From: AP-15 sp963735445
Lineage (GTDB): Bacteria > Pseudomonadota > Alphaproteobacteria > ATCC43930 > CGMCC-115725
DNA: 64,000 nucleotides
Assembly: GCA_963735445.1 (NCBI GenBank)
Contig: CAVTLC010000054.1
Location: 56,538-120,537 of the forward strand
Direction of reading: 5' to 3'
The notes beneath the pieces were generated by a model, which saw only the letters and a program-made list of their open reading frames with translations, did not search any database and was not told where the DNA came from. The position numbers and the translations under genes were made by a program. Numbering within the stretch: position 1 is the first letter of the stretch; every line of letters begins with the position of its first letter. Shown piece after piece: positions 18,993-27,096 of the stretch.

Positions 18993-19859
18993 ATGCTGAC
19001 CATCCGCAACCCTGTGGAATGGGGCGTCGACCAAGTCAAGCGCGCGGGCCTAGCGATCGAAGAGGCGGGCCACGCGGTCCAACAGGCGCAGGCCGAACTG
19101 CACTCGCCCGCGCCGCGTATTGCCCGGATCGGCGTCGCCGATATCAAACAAGCGCTGCTCGCCGGGTTCGACGATTTCGCCGCGAGCCGCACCGACGTCA
19201 TTGTCTTATGCGTGATCTATCCGGTTCTCGGCCTCGTCTTGTTTCGCCTCGCCGCCGGTCATCAGTTATTGCCGCTGCTGTTCCCGCTCGCCTCGGGCTT
19301 TGCCCTCGTCGGCCCATTCGCCGCAATTGGGCTTTACGAAATGAGCCGCCGCCGCGAACAGGGAATGCGGATCGGCTGGGCCGATGCGTTGGGTGTGGTC
19401 CACTCGCCGGCAATCGCGGCAATCGTCCTGTTGGGCCTCGTATTGATGGCGATCTTCCTGTTATGGCTGGCGGCTGCCGAGGCGATCTATCTGCTGACCC
19501 TTGGGCCCGAGGCCCCAGTCTCGGCCCGCGCCTTCATCCATGACCTGTTCACGACCAGCGCCGGCTGGACGATGATCGTCGTCGGTATCGGCGTCGGATT
19601 TCTGTTCGCGGTTATCGTGTTGGCGATCGGCGCCGTGTCATTTCCGCTGCTCCTCGACCGTGCTGCCGGGCTCGATACCGCGGTGGCGACCTCGGTGCAT
19701 GCGGTGCTTGCCAACCCCGGCCCGATGGCATTGTGGGGCATGATCGTCGCGGGAAGCCTGGTGCTCGGTTCGATCCCGTTCTTTCTCGGACTGGTGGTCG
19801 TGATGCCGGTGCTCGGCCACGCCACCTGGCACCTCTATCGCCGCCTTGTCCCGGCCTGA
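18993..19859 (+). CDS. DUF2189 multi-pass membrane protein
   Basis: Integral inner-membrane protein of unknown function, 288 residues, with about six hydrophobic segments after a ~70-residue cytoplasmic N-terminus. The pattern DVIVLCVIYPVLGLVL, FPLASGFALVGPFAAIGLYEMSRRRE and FPLLLDRA is that of the DUF2189 family. The ATG at 18993 has GGAGG 9 bases upstream; a longer in-frame reading from 18819 is Arg-rich and unlikely. The 270-base region 18720-18992 upstream shows no other gene. Confidence 0.85.
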   Translation: MLTIRNPVEWGVDQVKRAGLAIEEAGHAVQQAQAELHSPAPRIARIGVADIKQALLAGFDDFAASRTDVIVLCVIYPVLGLVLFRLAAGHQLLPLLFPLASGFALVGPFAAIGLYEMSRRREQGMRIGWADALGVVHSPAIAAIVLLGLVLMAIFLLWLAAAEAIYLLTLGPEAPVSARAFIHDLFTTSAGWTMIVVGIGVGFLFAVIVLAIGAVSFPLLLDRAAGLDTAVATSVHAVLANPGPMALWGMIVAGSLVLGSIPFFLGLVVVMPVLGHATWHLYRRLVPA

Positions 19860-19902
19860 GGGCCCGCATCGCGGTTGTTGCGAAGGCGACGCTGCCTGCT
19901 GC

Positions 19903-20292
19903 TTACCAATGGGAGACGAGTTCGTACTCGGCCATGTAGCGCGGCAGCGTCCGCGAGCTGATCAGTCGGACTCCGGGCACCAAGTCGCTTGGCGCAATCC
20001 CGCGCACGGATAAATCCTCCTCGATGACGAAAACCGGAATTTTTCGTTTTTCGATCAGATCGACGACGTCATGGTCCATCCGCGGCGCCTGGGTTTGTTG
20101 CCACTCGCCGACCGTAAGCCCGGCGACGCCCTGCCCGGCGACCGCGTAATTCACGGCGTTTCCGCGCAGAACCACAGTATGCTCGGCGCCCGCGCCCTGC
20201 ATCGCCGCGAGCAGCCAGAGTATCGTGTCGTCCTGCTCTTCCATGACTGCTCGATAAGCCGACTCGACGATATTCAGCGTCTTCTTGGCCAT
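19903..20292 (-). CDS. DsrE-fold protein, third gene of the cluster (no Cys)
   Basis: 129-residue protein that looks like a DsrE/DsrH-type sulfur-relay subunit or relative: TLNIVESAYRAVMEEQDDTILWLL, then HTVVLRGNAVNYAVAG, then IPVFVIEEDLSVRGI and LISSRTLPRYMAEY. It has no cysteine, so it cannot itself carry a persulfide. The start at 20292 has AGGGAG just upstream. It follows the second DsrE-fold gene with an 8-base gap, all three being one minus-strand operon. A structural partner role, as in DsrEFH-like hetero-oligomers, is inference. Confidence 0.7.
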   Translation of the reverse strand: MAKKTLNIVESAYRAVMEEQDDTILWLLAAMQGAGAEHTVVLRGNAVNYAVAGQGVAGLTVGEWQQTQAPRMDHDVVDLIEKRKIPVFVIEEDLSVRGIAPSDLVPGVRLISSRTLPRYMAEYELVSHW

Positions 20293-20299
20293 TGCTCCC

Positions 20300-20710
20300 T
20301 CACTTTGTCGGTATGGCGAGGACGTTGTCGGATGCTTCGCAGAAAGTGTGGAAATCTGCCGGCGAGCCCCGCCGGGTATCGGCGACGAACTCACCGACGC
20401 CGCGTTCGTCGACGCACATACCGCAATTCACCCAATCGACCTTGCCGCCATTCTTCGCGGCCAGCGCTAGCAGCGCGGTCACCTGGTCCTTTGTCGTGGG
20501 ATGATTTTCTTCAGCGAGGTTCTTGCCGTGCACTGGATTTGGATGCGGCGCCTGCTTTGCGAACGCTAAACCGGCTGCCCCTTCGTAGGCGAAGACGTTG
20601 ATGTTGTGTCCGCGTTGCGCCATGGCGCCGAGGATGCGGAAAGCGGTCGTCAGGTTCTCGGACTCGTAGGGCGGGTCCATCAAAGCAATGGTGAAGGTCT
20701 TTCTGGACAT
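20300..20710 (-). CDS. DsrE-family sulfur-carrier-like protein with CGMC motif
   Basis: 136-residue DsrE-family protein. It carries the family's C-x-x-C near the C-terminal third (VNCGMCVDERG), so it is the member of the trio most likely to bind persulfide sulfur. N-terminal TIALMDPPYESENLTTAFRI and the ALAAKNGGKVDWVNCG strand-turn match the DsrE fold. AGGAG precedes the ATG at 20710. It lies between two cysteine-free relatives in the same operon. Possible roles are sulfur relay, thiosulfate or tetrathionate metabolism, or tRNA thiolation; none is demonstrated by sequence. Confidence 0.78.
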   Translation of the reverse strand: MSRKTFTIALMDPPYESENLTTAFRILGAMAQRGHNINVFAYEGAAGLAFAKQAPHPNPVHGKNLAEENHPTTKDQVTALLALAAKNGGKVDWVNCGMCVDERGVGEFVADTRRGSPADFHTFCEASDNVLAIPTK

Positions 20711-20720
20711 GGCATTTCTC

Positions 20721-21050
20721 CTAGTGCCAGAGGGTCTTGTGCCCGGCTTCAAGGTGGTCGACGACGATCTCGATCGGCGCAATCTCGACGCCATCTAGGA
20801 GTTTGGTAATGCCGCGTTGCTTAAGAGCGAAGTCGTCAGCGAGTATTTTGACGGCCGAGGTCACCAGCGTCCGCAATTTCGGGGCATCCGCTGAACGCCT
20901 CGCCGCCAAAACCGCATTTTGGGTAAGAAAGAGGGTAACTTGGTTGCCTGCTTCAACCAGCCCGCGGGCCAGCTCGTAGTAGTATCCGACGTCATTCGAC
21001 TCGAACGGATCTCTCAACTCGATCAATAAATACTCAGTCACGACCTTCAT
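20721..21050 (-). CDS. DsrE-fold protein, first gene of the cluster (no Cys)
   Basis: 109-residue protein with the DsrE-like alternation of strands and helices (YLLIELRDPFESNDVGYYYEL, then NQVTLFLTQNAVLAARR, then VKILADDFALKQRGI). It lacks cysteine. The start at 21050 is preceded by GGGGAG. It is the promoter-proximal gene of three; a perfect palindrome lies 29 bases upstream. DsrE-fold assignment rests on pattern and neighbours. Confidence 0.7.
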   Translation of the reverse strand: MKVVTEYLLIELRDPFESNDVGYYYELARGLVEAGNQVTLFLTQNAVLAARRSADAPKLRTLVTSAVKILADDFALKQRGITKLLDGVEIAPIEIVVDHLEAGHKTLWH

Positions 21051-21078
21051 CTCCCCTTTTTTAGATATGTGAGCTACG

Positions 21079-21097
21079 ATGTGCTCGATGAGCACAT
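21079..21097. promoter_or_regulatory. palindromic operator candidate upstream of the DsrE cluster
   Basis: Perfect inverted repeat ATGTGCTC-GAT-GAGCACAT, 29 bases upstream of the first DsrE-fold start codon on the minus strand. Placement and symmetry suit a dimeric repressor site. The regulator is not identifiable in the window. Confidence 0.55.
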
Positions 21098-21367
21098 TCG
21101 CCTTTTTGGCGGGGCCGCTTCAGCGGGCGGTGGTGTAGCTGCCTTTAAAAACCCCTTTAATAAACTTATACGCGCCTTTTGGATTAGGTTCTGCTTTTTT
21201 TCGGGTAGCGCGAAATCGCACCCGTACGCCAATGATTTGAACATAAACGGGCCTTGCACGATCGCACCGTGCCAATGGCAGGCCGACTCACGCATCTCTC
21301 GGTTCGGCGTGACTTCACACCTACGGTTTACGCAGGATTGCGGCGGGGGAAATGATCTGCTAACTGT

Positions 21368-21418
21368 ATGGCCATGCTCAGCTTGGCACAATGCACAGTC
21401 TGGTGGTGGCCCGTGTAA
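21368..21418 (+). CDS. trpL: TrpL leader peptide (MAMLSLAQCTVWWWPV)
   Basis: Sixteen-residue open frame ending in three consecutive Trp codons, Pro, Val and stop, 124 bases before trpE(G). Rhizobial trpE(G) leaders also end in a WWW run, so stalling at Trp codons when charged tRNA-Trp is low would control the downstream hairpins. Translation could start at ATG 21368 or 21374. It is too short for routine gene calling. Confidence 0.85.
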   Translation: MAMLSLAQCTVWWWPV

Positions 21419-21421
21419 TTC

Positions 21422-21479
21422 GGGCGGCCATCGTTTGACCATTTCGAAAAACGGCCGCCTCGGAATTCCGGGCGGCTTT
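21422..21479 (+). promoter_or_regulatory. transcription attenuator of trpE(G)
   Basis: Two mutually exclusive hairpins follow trpL. Antiterminator: GGCGGCC (21423-21429) pairs perfectly with GGCCGCC (21453-21459). Terminator: GCCGCC-T-CGG (21454-21463) pairs with CCGGGCGGC (21468-21476) around an AATT loop, followed by TTT. Segment 21454-21459 is shared, the expected design of a ribosome-mediated attenuator. Confidence 0.82.
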
Positions 21480-21542
21480 CGCATTTCCAGAGCGAGTTCC
21501 TCCCCGGATCCTCCGAGCCGCCTCAACGTGAAGGAGGCTCTT

Positions 21543-23732
21543 ATGCAGGTTACCCGTTACGCGACCCAGGGAGGCATCGCGGTAACCCGCGAAATTCGTG
21601 AAGAACGCTACCAGCCGGCTGACAATGCGCTCGCCCGTGCGCTCGATCAGCGGCGTGGGGTGCTGTTTTCGTCGAGCTTCGAATTTCCTGGCCGTTACAC
21701 GCGCTGGGATATGGGGTTTGTCGATCCGCCGCTCGCCTTCACCGCGCGCGGCCGGCATTTTACGATCGAGGCGTTGAACCGGCGGGGCCGTGTCTTGGTG
21801 CCGGCGGTGGCCAAAGCACTTGCTGAATTGGCAGGGACGCGGCTCGGCCACCGTGGCGCCGATCGGATCGACGGCGAAATCGCCGAGAGCGACGAGCGCT
21901 TTTCCGAAGAACAGCGCAGCCGTCAGCCTTCGGTGTTTTCGGTATTGCGTGCGCTGATCGATCTATTCCGCAGCGCCGAGGACCAGCATCTCGGGCTCTA
22001 TGGCGCTTTCGGCTATGACCTCGTCTTTCAATTCGAGCCGATGCCGTTGCGTTTGCCGCGGCCAGCGGACCAGCGCGATCTCGTGCTCTATTTGCCCGAC
22101 GAGATCCTGGTCGTTGATCACATGCGCCAGATCGCGGCGGTTCATCGTTACGAGTTCGAGGTTGGCGGCGCGTCGACGATCGGTTTGCCACGGGCAACCG
22201 CCGCAGCACCCTATCGGCCTGACCTGACGCCAGCGATCGGGCCTGCCGAAAGCGACCACGGTCCAGGCGAATATGCAGCGTTGGTCGAGCGCGCCAAGCA
22301 AGCCTTTGTTCGCGGCGATCTGTTCGAGGTGGTGCCGGGCCAGCTTTTCGCCGATCGCTGTCCGGACCTGCCGAGCCTCGTTTTTCAGCGGCTGCGCCAA
22401 GCGAACCCCGCCCCCTATGGCGCTCTGATCAATCTTGGCGATGGCGAATTTCTGGTCTCGGCCTCGCCGGAAATGTATGTGCGGGTGGAAGGCCGGCGGA
22501 TCGAGACGTGCCCGATCAGCGGCACCATCGCCCGCGGCCGCGATCCGGTGGAGGACGCCGAACGCATCCGCGAACTGCTCAATTCGACCAAGGACGAAAG
22601 CGAATTGACGATGTGCACCGATGTCGACCGCAACGACAAGTCGCGGGTCGCGGTGCCGGGCAGCGTGCGCGTCATCGGCCGCCGGCAGATCGAGCTCTAC
22701 TCGCGGCTGATCCACACGGTCGACCACGTCGAGGGCGAGTTGCGGCCGGAATTCGATGCACTCGACGGGTTCCTGAGCCATGCCTGGGCGGTCACTGTGA
22801 CCGGCGCACCCAAATTATGGGCAATCCGCTTTATCGAAGAGCAGGAGCGCTCGTCCCGCCGCTGGTATGGCGGCGCGATCGGTCGCGTCACCTTTGACGG
22901 CAACATGAATACCGGGCTGACGCTGCGCACGATCCGAATGAAAGACGGAGTCGGCGAGGTGCGCGCCGGCGCCACCTTGCTGTTCGACAGCGATCCGCAC
23001 GCGGAAGAGGCTGAGACCCGACTGAAGGCCTCGGCTCTTTTTGCCGCGATCCGCGGAAAGACGGCACCGGTGGCGGCACCCCTTACAGCCCTGAGCAACG
23101 CGGGTCGCGGCCGTAGGGTGCTGCTGATCGACCACGAAGATTCGTTCGTTCACACGCTTGCCAATTACATCCGCACAACAGGCGCCGAGGTCGTCACGAT
23201 GCGGCCGGACCTGGCGCGCGCGGAACTGCGGCAGGGTAGGGCCCCCGATCTTGTCGTGTTGTCGCCGGGACCGGGCCGGCCCGCCGATTTTGCGATGAAC
23301 GAGACGCTTGATCTGGCGATTGCGCGATCGTTGCCGGTCTTCGGAGTGTGTCTCGGCTTACAGGGAATTGTCGAATATTTCGGCGGGGCACTCGATCTCT
23401 TAGGGGTGCCGATGCACGGCAAGCCGTCGATCGTGAAGGTGCTCGGTGGCTGGTTGCTTGGCGGTCTGCCGGCCGAATTCACCGTTGGCCGCTACCATTC
23501 GCTGCATGCCCGCCGCGCCGTACTACCATCGGCGCTAACGGTCACCGCAGAGACGGCGGACGGCGTGATCATGGCGATTGAACACACCGATTTGCCGATC
23601 GCGGCGGTGCAATTCCATCCCGAATCGGTCATGACACTGCGCGACGAGGTCGGCATGCCGATCATCGCATCGATGTTTTCAATACTAGCCGCGCCGCAGG
23701 CGGTTCGGTCAGCTCTCGCCGCAGCGAGTTGA
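21543..23732 (+). CDS. trpE(G): anthranilate synthase, fused TrpE-TrpG
   Basis: First committed enzyme of tryptophan synthesis, chorismate plus glutamine to anthranilate, with both subunits in one 729-residue chain. The TrpE part (to ~residue 510) carries LVSASPEMYVRVEGRRIETC, PISGTIARGRDPVEDAE and CTDVDRNDKSRV. The glutaminase part begins near 522 (RRVLLIDHEDSFVHTLANY), with nucleophile Cys in VFGVCLGLQG and the His-Glu pair in VQFHPESVMT. The fusion is typical of rhizobia and relatives. The start at 21543 has AAGGAGG in front; the open frame continues upstream through the leader without meaning. Regulated by the attenuator described above. Convergent with the ppiD-like gene. Confidence 0.95.
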   Translation: MQVTRYATQGGIAVTREIREERYQPADNALARALDQRRGVLFSSSFEFPGRYTRWDMGFVDPPLAFTARGRHFTIEALNRRGRVLVPAVAKALAELAGTRLGHRGADRIDGEIAESDERFSEEQRSRQPSVFSVLRALIDLFRSAEDQHLGLYGAFGYDLVFQFEPMPLRLPRPADQRDLVLYLPDEILVVDHMRQIAAVHRYEFEVGGASTIGLPRATAAAPYRPDLTPAIGPAESDHGPGEYAALVERAKQAFVRGDLFEVVPGQLFADRCPDLPSLVFQRLRQANPAPYGALINLGDGEFLVSASPEMYVRVEGRRIETCPISGTIARGRDPVEDAERIRELLNSTKDESELTMCTDVDRNDKSRVAVPGSVRVIGRRQIELYSRLIHTVDHVEGELRPEFDALDGFLSHAWAVTVTGAPKLWAIRFIEEQERSSRRWYGGAIGRVTFDGNMNTGLTLRTIRMKDGVGEVRAGATLLFDSDPHAEEAETRLKASALFAAIRGKTAPVAAPLTALSNAGRGRRVLLIDHEDSFVHTLANYIRTTGAEVVTMRPDLARAELRQGRAPDLVVLSPGPGRPADFAMNETLDLAIARSLPVFGVCLGLQGIVEYFGGALDLLGVPMHGKPSIVKVLGGWLLGGLPAEFTVGRYHSLHARRAVLPSALTVTAETADGVIMAIEHTDLPIAAVQFHPESVMTLRDEVGMPIIASMFSILAAPQAVRSALAAAS

Positions 23733-23742
23733 GCCGATCGTC

Positions 23743-25620
23743 TCAGAACAAGCGGTCGAGGGTTTCGCGGTGGATCTCGACGGGGAACCGAGCCCGCAAA
23801 GTCCCGGCAAATTCGTCCCTGAGGTCCTCCTGAAATCCGGCGGTGATTTCGCGCGACAGATCCGCGGTCTCCTCTTTGGCGGTTGTTTTCGGCTCTTCCA
23901 CCTTGGTTAGCTGGGCAACATAGGAGCCGGTGGGATCGGAAATTGTGACAACACCGCCGAGCTTTGCGGCGAACAGCTTGTCGACCAGCGCGGGAGGCAC
24001 TCCGGGCGTGTTGTCCGATTGGCGCCCGAACGGTGGCGAAGTCGTTGTCTTCAAACCTTTGGCGGCGGCAATCGTCGACAGCTGCATTCCCGACTTGACC
24101 TCGGCCGCTAGCGCCACCGCGTCCTTGGTAACCTTGTCCTGGCGCTTTTCAGCCTGCCAGGCAGCGATCGCCTTGTCTTTGACCTCGGCGAGCGGCCTGA
24201 CCGAAGGCGGCACAACCTTGTTGAGGTGCAAAACAAAAATCGCGCCGTCGGGGGTTTGGGTGACCCGGCTCGTCCGCCCCTCCTCAGTGGCAAAGGCGAG
24301 CTTGAGCACTTCCGCCGGCGAAACCGGCAAATCCGCTTTTTTGCCGTCGCGACCAAATCCTTTGTCATCGATCGAAGCGACGACCGTCTTCTTCAACCCA
24401 AATTGGGCAGCGGCTTCATCGAGCGTGGCACCACCGGCGATCGCGTCGTCGACATGATTGGCGACCTTGTATAAGCGGTCGACCGCTTCGTTATTCGCGA
24501 GGTCGGCCTGCAATTTAGCCTTCACCTCGTTAAAACTCTGGGTCGTTGGCGGCACGATTTTGGCAACCCGCAGGATGTGCCAGCCAAGCGTCGATTTGAC
24601 CGGCTGGCTCGGCTTATCGAGCGGCAGGTTGAATGCAACATCCGCCAATTGCTGGGGCAGCTCCTCCTTCTTTACGAGACCCAGATCGATGGTCTGCGGG
24701 TCCTGCCCGACGACCGTACGCGCGACTTCGCTCCAATCCTTGCCAGCGGCGAGGGCTGCTTCGGCAGCTTTTGCTTTGTCTTCCGTAGGCGCCAAGATTT
24801 GTTGTACGTCGCGCCGCTCGGGGAGAACGAACTCGTCTTGTCGCTGGTTGTAGGCGCTCTTCAGCTTGTCCTCGGGGGTAGTGATTTTTTGGGCCAGGTC
24901 AGACGGGGTCAGGCTCGCCATGACAAATCCGCGATATTCAGGTGCGCGGAACAGGTCCTGATGCGCCTCGTAGAATTTGGTCAGCTCGGCGTCGCTCGGC
25001 TGCCCAACATCGCCGGCTCCGGCAATCGGCAATGCCAGGATTTCGGCAACCCGCTTCTCGTTGCGATATTGATAGAGACGGTCGACAAGTGTCGGCGGCG
25101 CCGCTGCCCCAGCGCTAATCGCCGATAGTAGATCGCTGCGCGGGATTTCTTGGCGGACGCGCTCGACATATTGCGCTTCGGTCATGTGATTGGCTGCCAG
25201 CAAGGCATTGAACGCATTGCGGTCGAATGCACCGCCGGCGCCGTGGAACATCGGGTTTTGGGTGATCGCATCGCGGACTAAGGTGTCGGAGACGTCGAGC
25301 TGCATCCGCCGCGCTTCTTGGTCCAGCAGGCTCTCATCGATCAGTTGTCCGAGCACCTGCTGGACAACGCCCATTTGCTTTGCTTGATGGAGGTCGACCG
25401 CGGTGCCGAGCCGCATACTCAGCCGCTCGAGCGCCGGCTGAAGCGCCGATTGCAGTGTCGCAGCGTCGATGCTCTGGCTCCCTACGGTGGCAATCGTCGT
25501 GTCGGTCGGATGGTTGCGGAAAATGTCGCCGATGCCCCAGATTCCAAAGGTTAGGATCAGCAGCGCGAACAACGCCTTGACGACAACCGACCCAGCCCTT
25601 GAACGAATAGCTTGCAGCAT
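23743..25620 (-). CDS. ppiD: PpiD-like peptidylprolyl isomerase / periplasmic chaperone
   Basis: Membrane-anchored SurA/PpiD-type foldase, 625 residues. It opens MLQAIRSRAGSVVVKALFALL, with one transmembrane helix (~13-33), followed by a SurA-like N-domain (YVERVRQEIPRSDLLSAI), a parvulin domain around residues 255-355 (PEDKLKSAYNQRQDEF, then GWHILRVAKIVPP) and a C-terminal chaperone region. It would help outer-membrane and periplasmic proteins fold at the Sec exit. I use the ATG at 25620; an ATG at 25626 would add two residues. No strong ribosome-binding site is visible. Divergent from tpiA. Confidence 0.9.
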   Translation of the reverse strand: MLQAIRSRAGSVVVKALFALLILTFGIWGIGDIFRNHPTDTTIATVGSQSIDAATLQSALQPALERLSMRLGTAVDLHQAKQMGVVQQVLGQLIDESLLDQEARRMQLDVSDTLVRDAITQNPMFHGAGGAFDRNAFNALLAANHMTEAQYVERVRQEIPRSDLLSAISAGAAAPPTLVDRLYQYRNEKRVAEILALPIAGAGDVGQPSDAELTKFYEAHQDLFRAPEYRGFVMASLTPSDLAQKITTPEDKLKSAYNQRQDEFVLPERRDVQQILAPTEDKAKAAEAALAAGKDWSEVARTVVGQDPQTIDLGLVKKEELPQQLADVAFNLPLDKPSQPVKSTLGWHILRVAKIVPPTTQSFNEVKAKLQADLANNEAVDRLYKVANHVDDAIAGGATLDEAAAQFGLKKTVVASIDDKGFGRDGKKADLPVSPAEVLKLAFATEEGRTSRVTQTPDGAIFVLHLNKVVPPSVRPLAEVKDKAIAAWQAEKRQDKVTKDAVALAAEVKSGMQLSTIAAAKGLKTTTSPPFGRQSDNTPGVPPALVDKLFAAKLGGVVTISDPTGSYVAQLTKVEEPKTTAKEETADLSREITAGFQEDLRDEFAGTLRARFPVEIHRETLDRLF

Positions 25621-25770
25621 AGCCATGATGGCGAACGGTCCGATGCTAGCGGGGACGGAAGAATTGACCACCTCCCGTTACGGGTGGGATCGTATCTGAT
25701 CGAATCATAGGCAGGCGTCCGCGGGCCTGCAACCATCCCCTCTGCGCCGCCGGATAGGAGACAAGCAGCC

Positions 25771-26517
25771 ATGACGGATCGCAAAAAGCTCGTCGCCGGG
25801 AATTGGAAAATGAACGGGTTGCGCTCCGACGGGCTGGCGCTGGCGGGCGAGCTGGCGCGGCGGATGCGGGCGCCAGGCAGCGACGAAACGCCGGTTTGCG
25901 ATCTTTTGATCTGTCCACCAGCGACCCTTCTCACGATCGTGTGCGACGCGCTCAGCGGCAGCGGCGTTGCGCTCGGCGGGCAGGATTGCCATCCCGCGCC
26001 AAAGGGTGCGTTCACCGGCGACATCAGCGCCGAAATGCTCGCCGACGCGGGTTGCAGCCACGTGATCCTCGGCCATTCCGAGCGCCGCCACGGCCATGGC
26101 GAGAGCGATGCGCTGATCCGCGACAAGATCGCCGCCGCGCGCCGGGCCGGGCTGATCCCGATTCTTTGTGTCGGCGAAACCTTGGAGCAGCGCCGGAGCG
26201 GGCAAGCGGTCGAAACCGTGACCGCCCAGCTGGCCGGGGCGGTTCGCGACCGCAGCCAAATAGACGGGCTGGTGGTCGCCTATGAGCCCGTGTGGGCGAT
26301 CGGCACTGGGCTCAGCGCTGGGCTCGACGACATTGCCGCAATGCATGCGGCACTCCGCGCCGACCTGTCACCCGCCACTCGAATCCTTTACGGTGGATCG
26401 GTCAATCCAACCAATGCCGCGTCGATCCTCAGCCTCGCCGATGTCGATGGAGCGCTTGTCGGCGGCGCCAGCCTTGACTGCGACTCATTCTTGGCCATTG
26501 CCCGTATCTGCCGTTAG
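25771..26517 (+). CDS. tpiA: triosephosphate isomerase
   Basis: Interconverts dihydroxyacetone phosphate and glyceraldehyde 3-phosphate in the cytosol. N-terminal KLVAGNWKMNG contains Asn and catalytic Lys. Catalytic His lies in VILGHSERR near residue 94 and catalytic Glu in VVAYEPVWAIGTG near 166; YGGSVNPTNA closes the phosphate site. Length 248 is standard. GGAGAC precedes the ATG. The following gene is secG, a frequent alphaproteobacterial arrangement. Confidence 0.96.
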   Translation: MTDRKKLVAGNWKMNGLRSDGLALAGELARRMRAPGSDETPVCDLLICPPATLLTIVCDALSGSGVALGGQDCHPAPKGAFTGDISAEMLADAGCSHVILGHSERRHGHGESDALIRDKIAAARRAGLIPILCVGETLEQRRSGQAVETVTAQLAGAVRDRSQIDGLVVAYEPVWAIGTGLSAGLDDIAAMHAALRADLSPATRILYGGSVNPTNAASILSLADVDGALVGGASLDCDSFLAIARICR

Positions 26518-26569
26518 GCCGATCACCGGAGAGCTAGTAAGGACCACGGCGAAACGCTAGATATCGATC

Positions 26570-26973
26570 ATGATCTTTGTTTTGCTTGTCATTCACATCA
26601 TGGTGGCGATCTCCCTGGTGGGAGTCGTGCTTTTGCAAAAAAGCGAAGGCGGTGCCCTGGGCATTGGCGGCGGTGGCATGTCCGGGTTCATGACCGGGCG
26701 CTCGACCGCGAATTTGTTGACCCGCGCGACGGCAATATTGGCCGCCGCATTTTTTACGACGAGCGTGCTGCTGGTCGTCATGCACAATCGGGCGCGCGCC
26801 CCGGTCTCGATCATCGATCAGGGTGCCCCGACGATGCCGGCCCGACCAGTTATCCCGACGGCGCCGTCGACGCCCAGGCCGCACCCACAGGGACCACCAC
26901 CGCTGCCCCGGGTAAACCGGCGGCGCCTGCTGCTCCCGCACCGGCGACCCCGAGCGTTCCGCTCGCCCATTAA
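26570..26973 (+). CDS. secG: SecG translocase subunit, tail frame-shifted
   Basis: Small inner-membrane subunit of the SecYEG channel. Two helices (residues ~2-22 and ~52-72) flank LLQKSEGGALGIGGGGMSGF, the SecG signature. The C-terminal Ala/Pro tail is in another frame: DGAVDAQAAPTGTTTAAPGK and PAAPAAPAPATPSVPLAH end at TAA 26971. Adding one base in the CCCC run near 26826-26829 (or removing two) connects the parts as QGAPDDAGPTSYPDG. Without correction the frame runs on to 27088 with an Arg-rich, unlikely tail. The essential part of SecG is unaffected. Confidence 0.85.
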
Positions 26974-27096
26974 ACAGCGCGGCGGTCACGAACCATTCGG
27001 AACGCTTCCGCGCGCATTTCCGCATGCAAGGCATGCCTGGGTGAAGGCGCGCATTTACCATGTAACCGGGCGGCGGATTGTGTATTAAGGGATTCC

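Noticed and set aside
21069..21542. In-frame N-terminal extension of trpE(G) by about 158 residues
   Set aside because: The frame is open, but it covers the trpL peptide and attenuator, has no family match, and a strong AAGGAGG site precedes the ATG at 21543.
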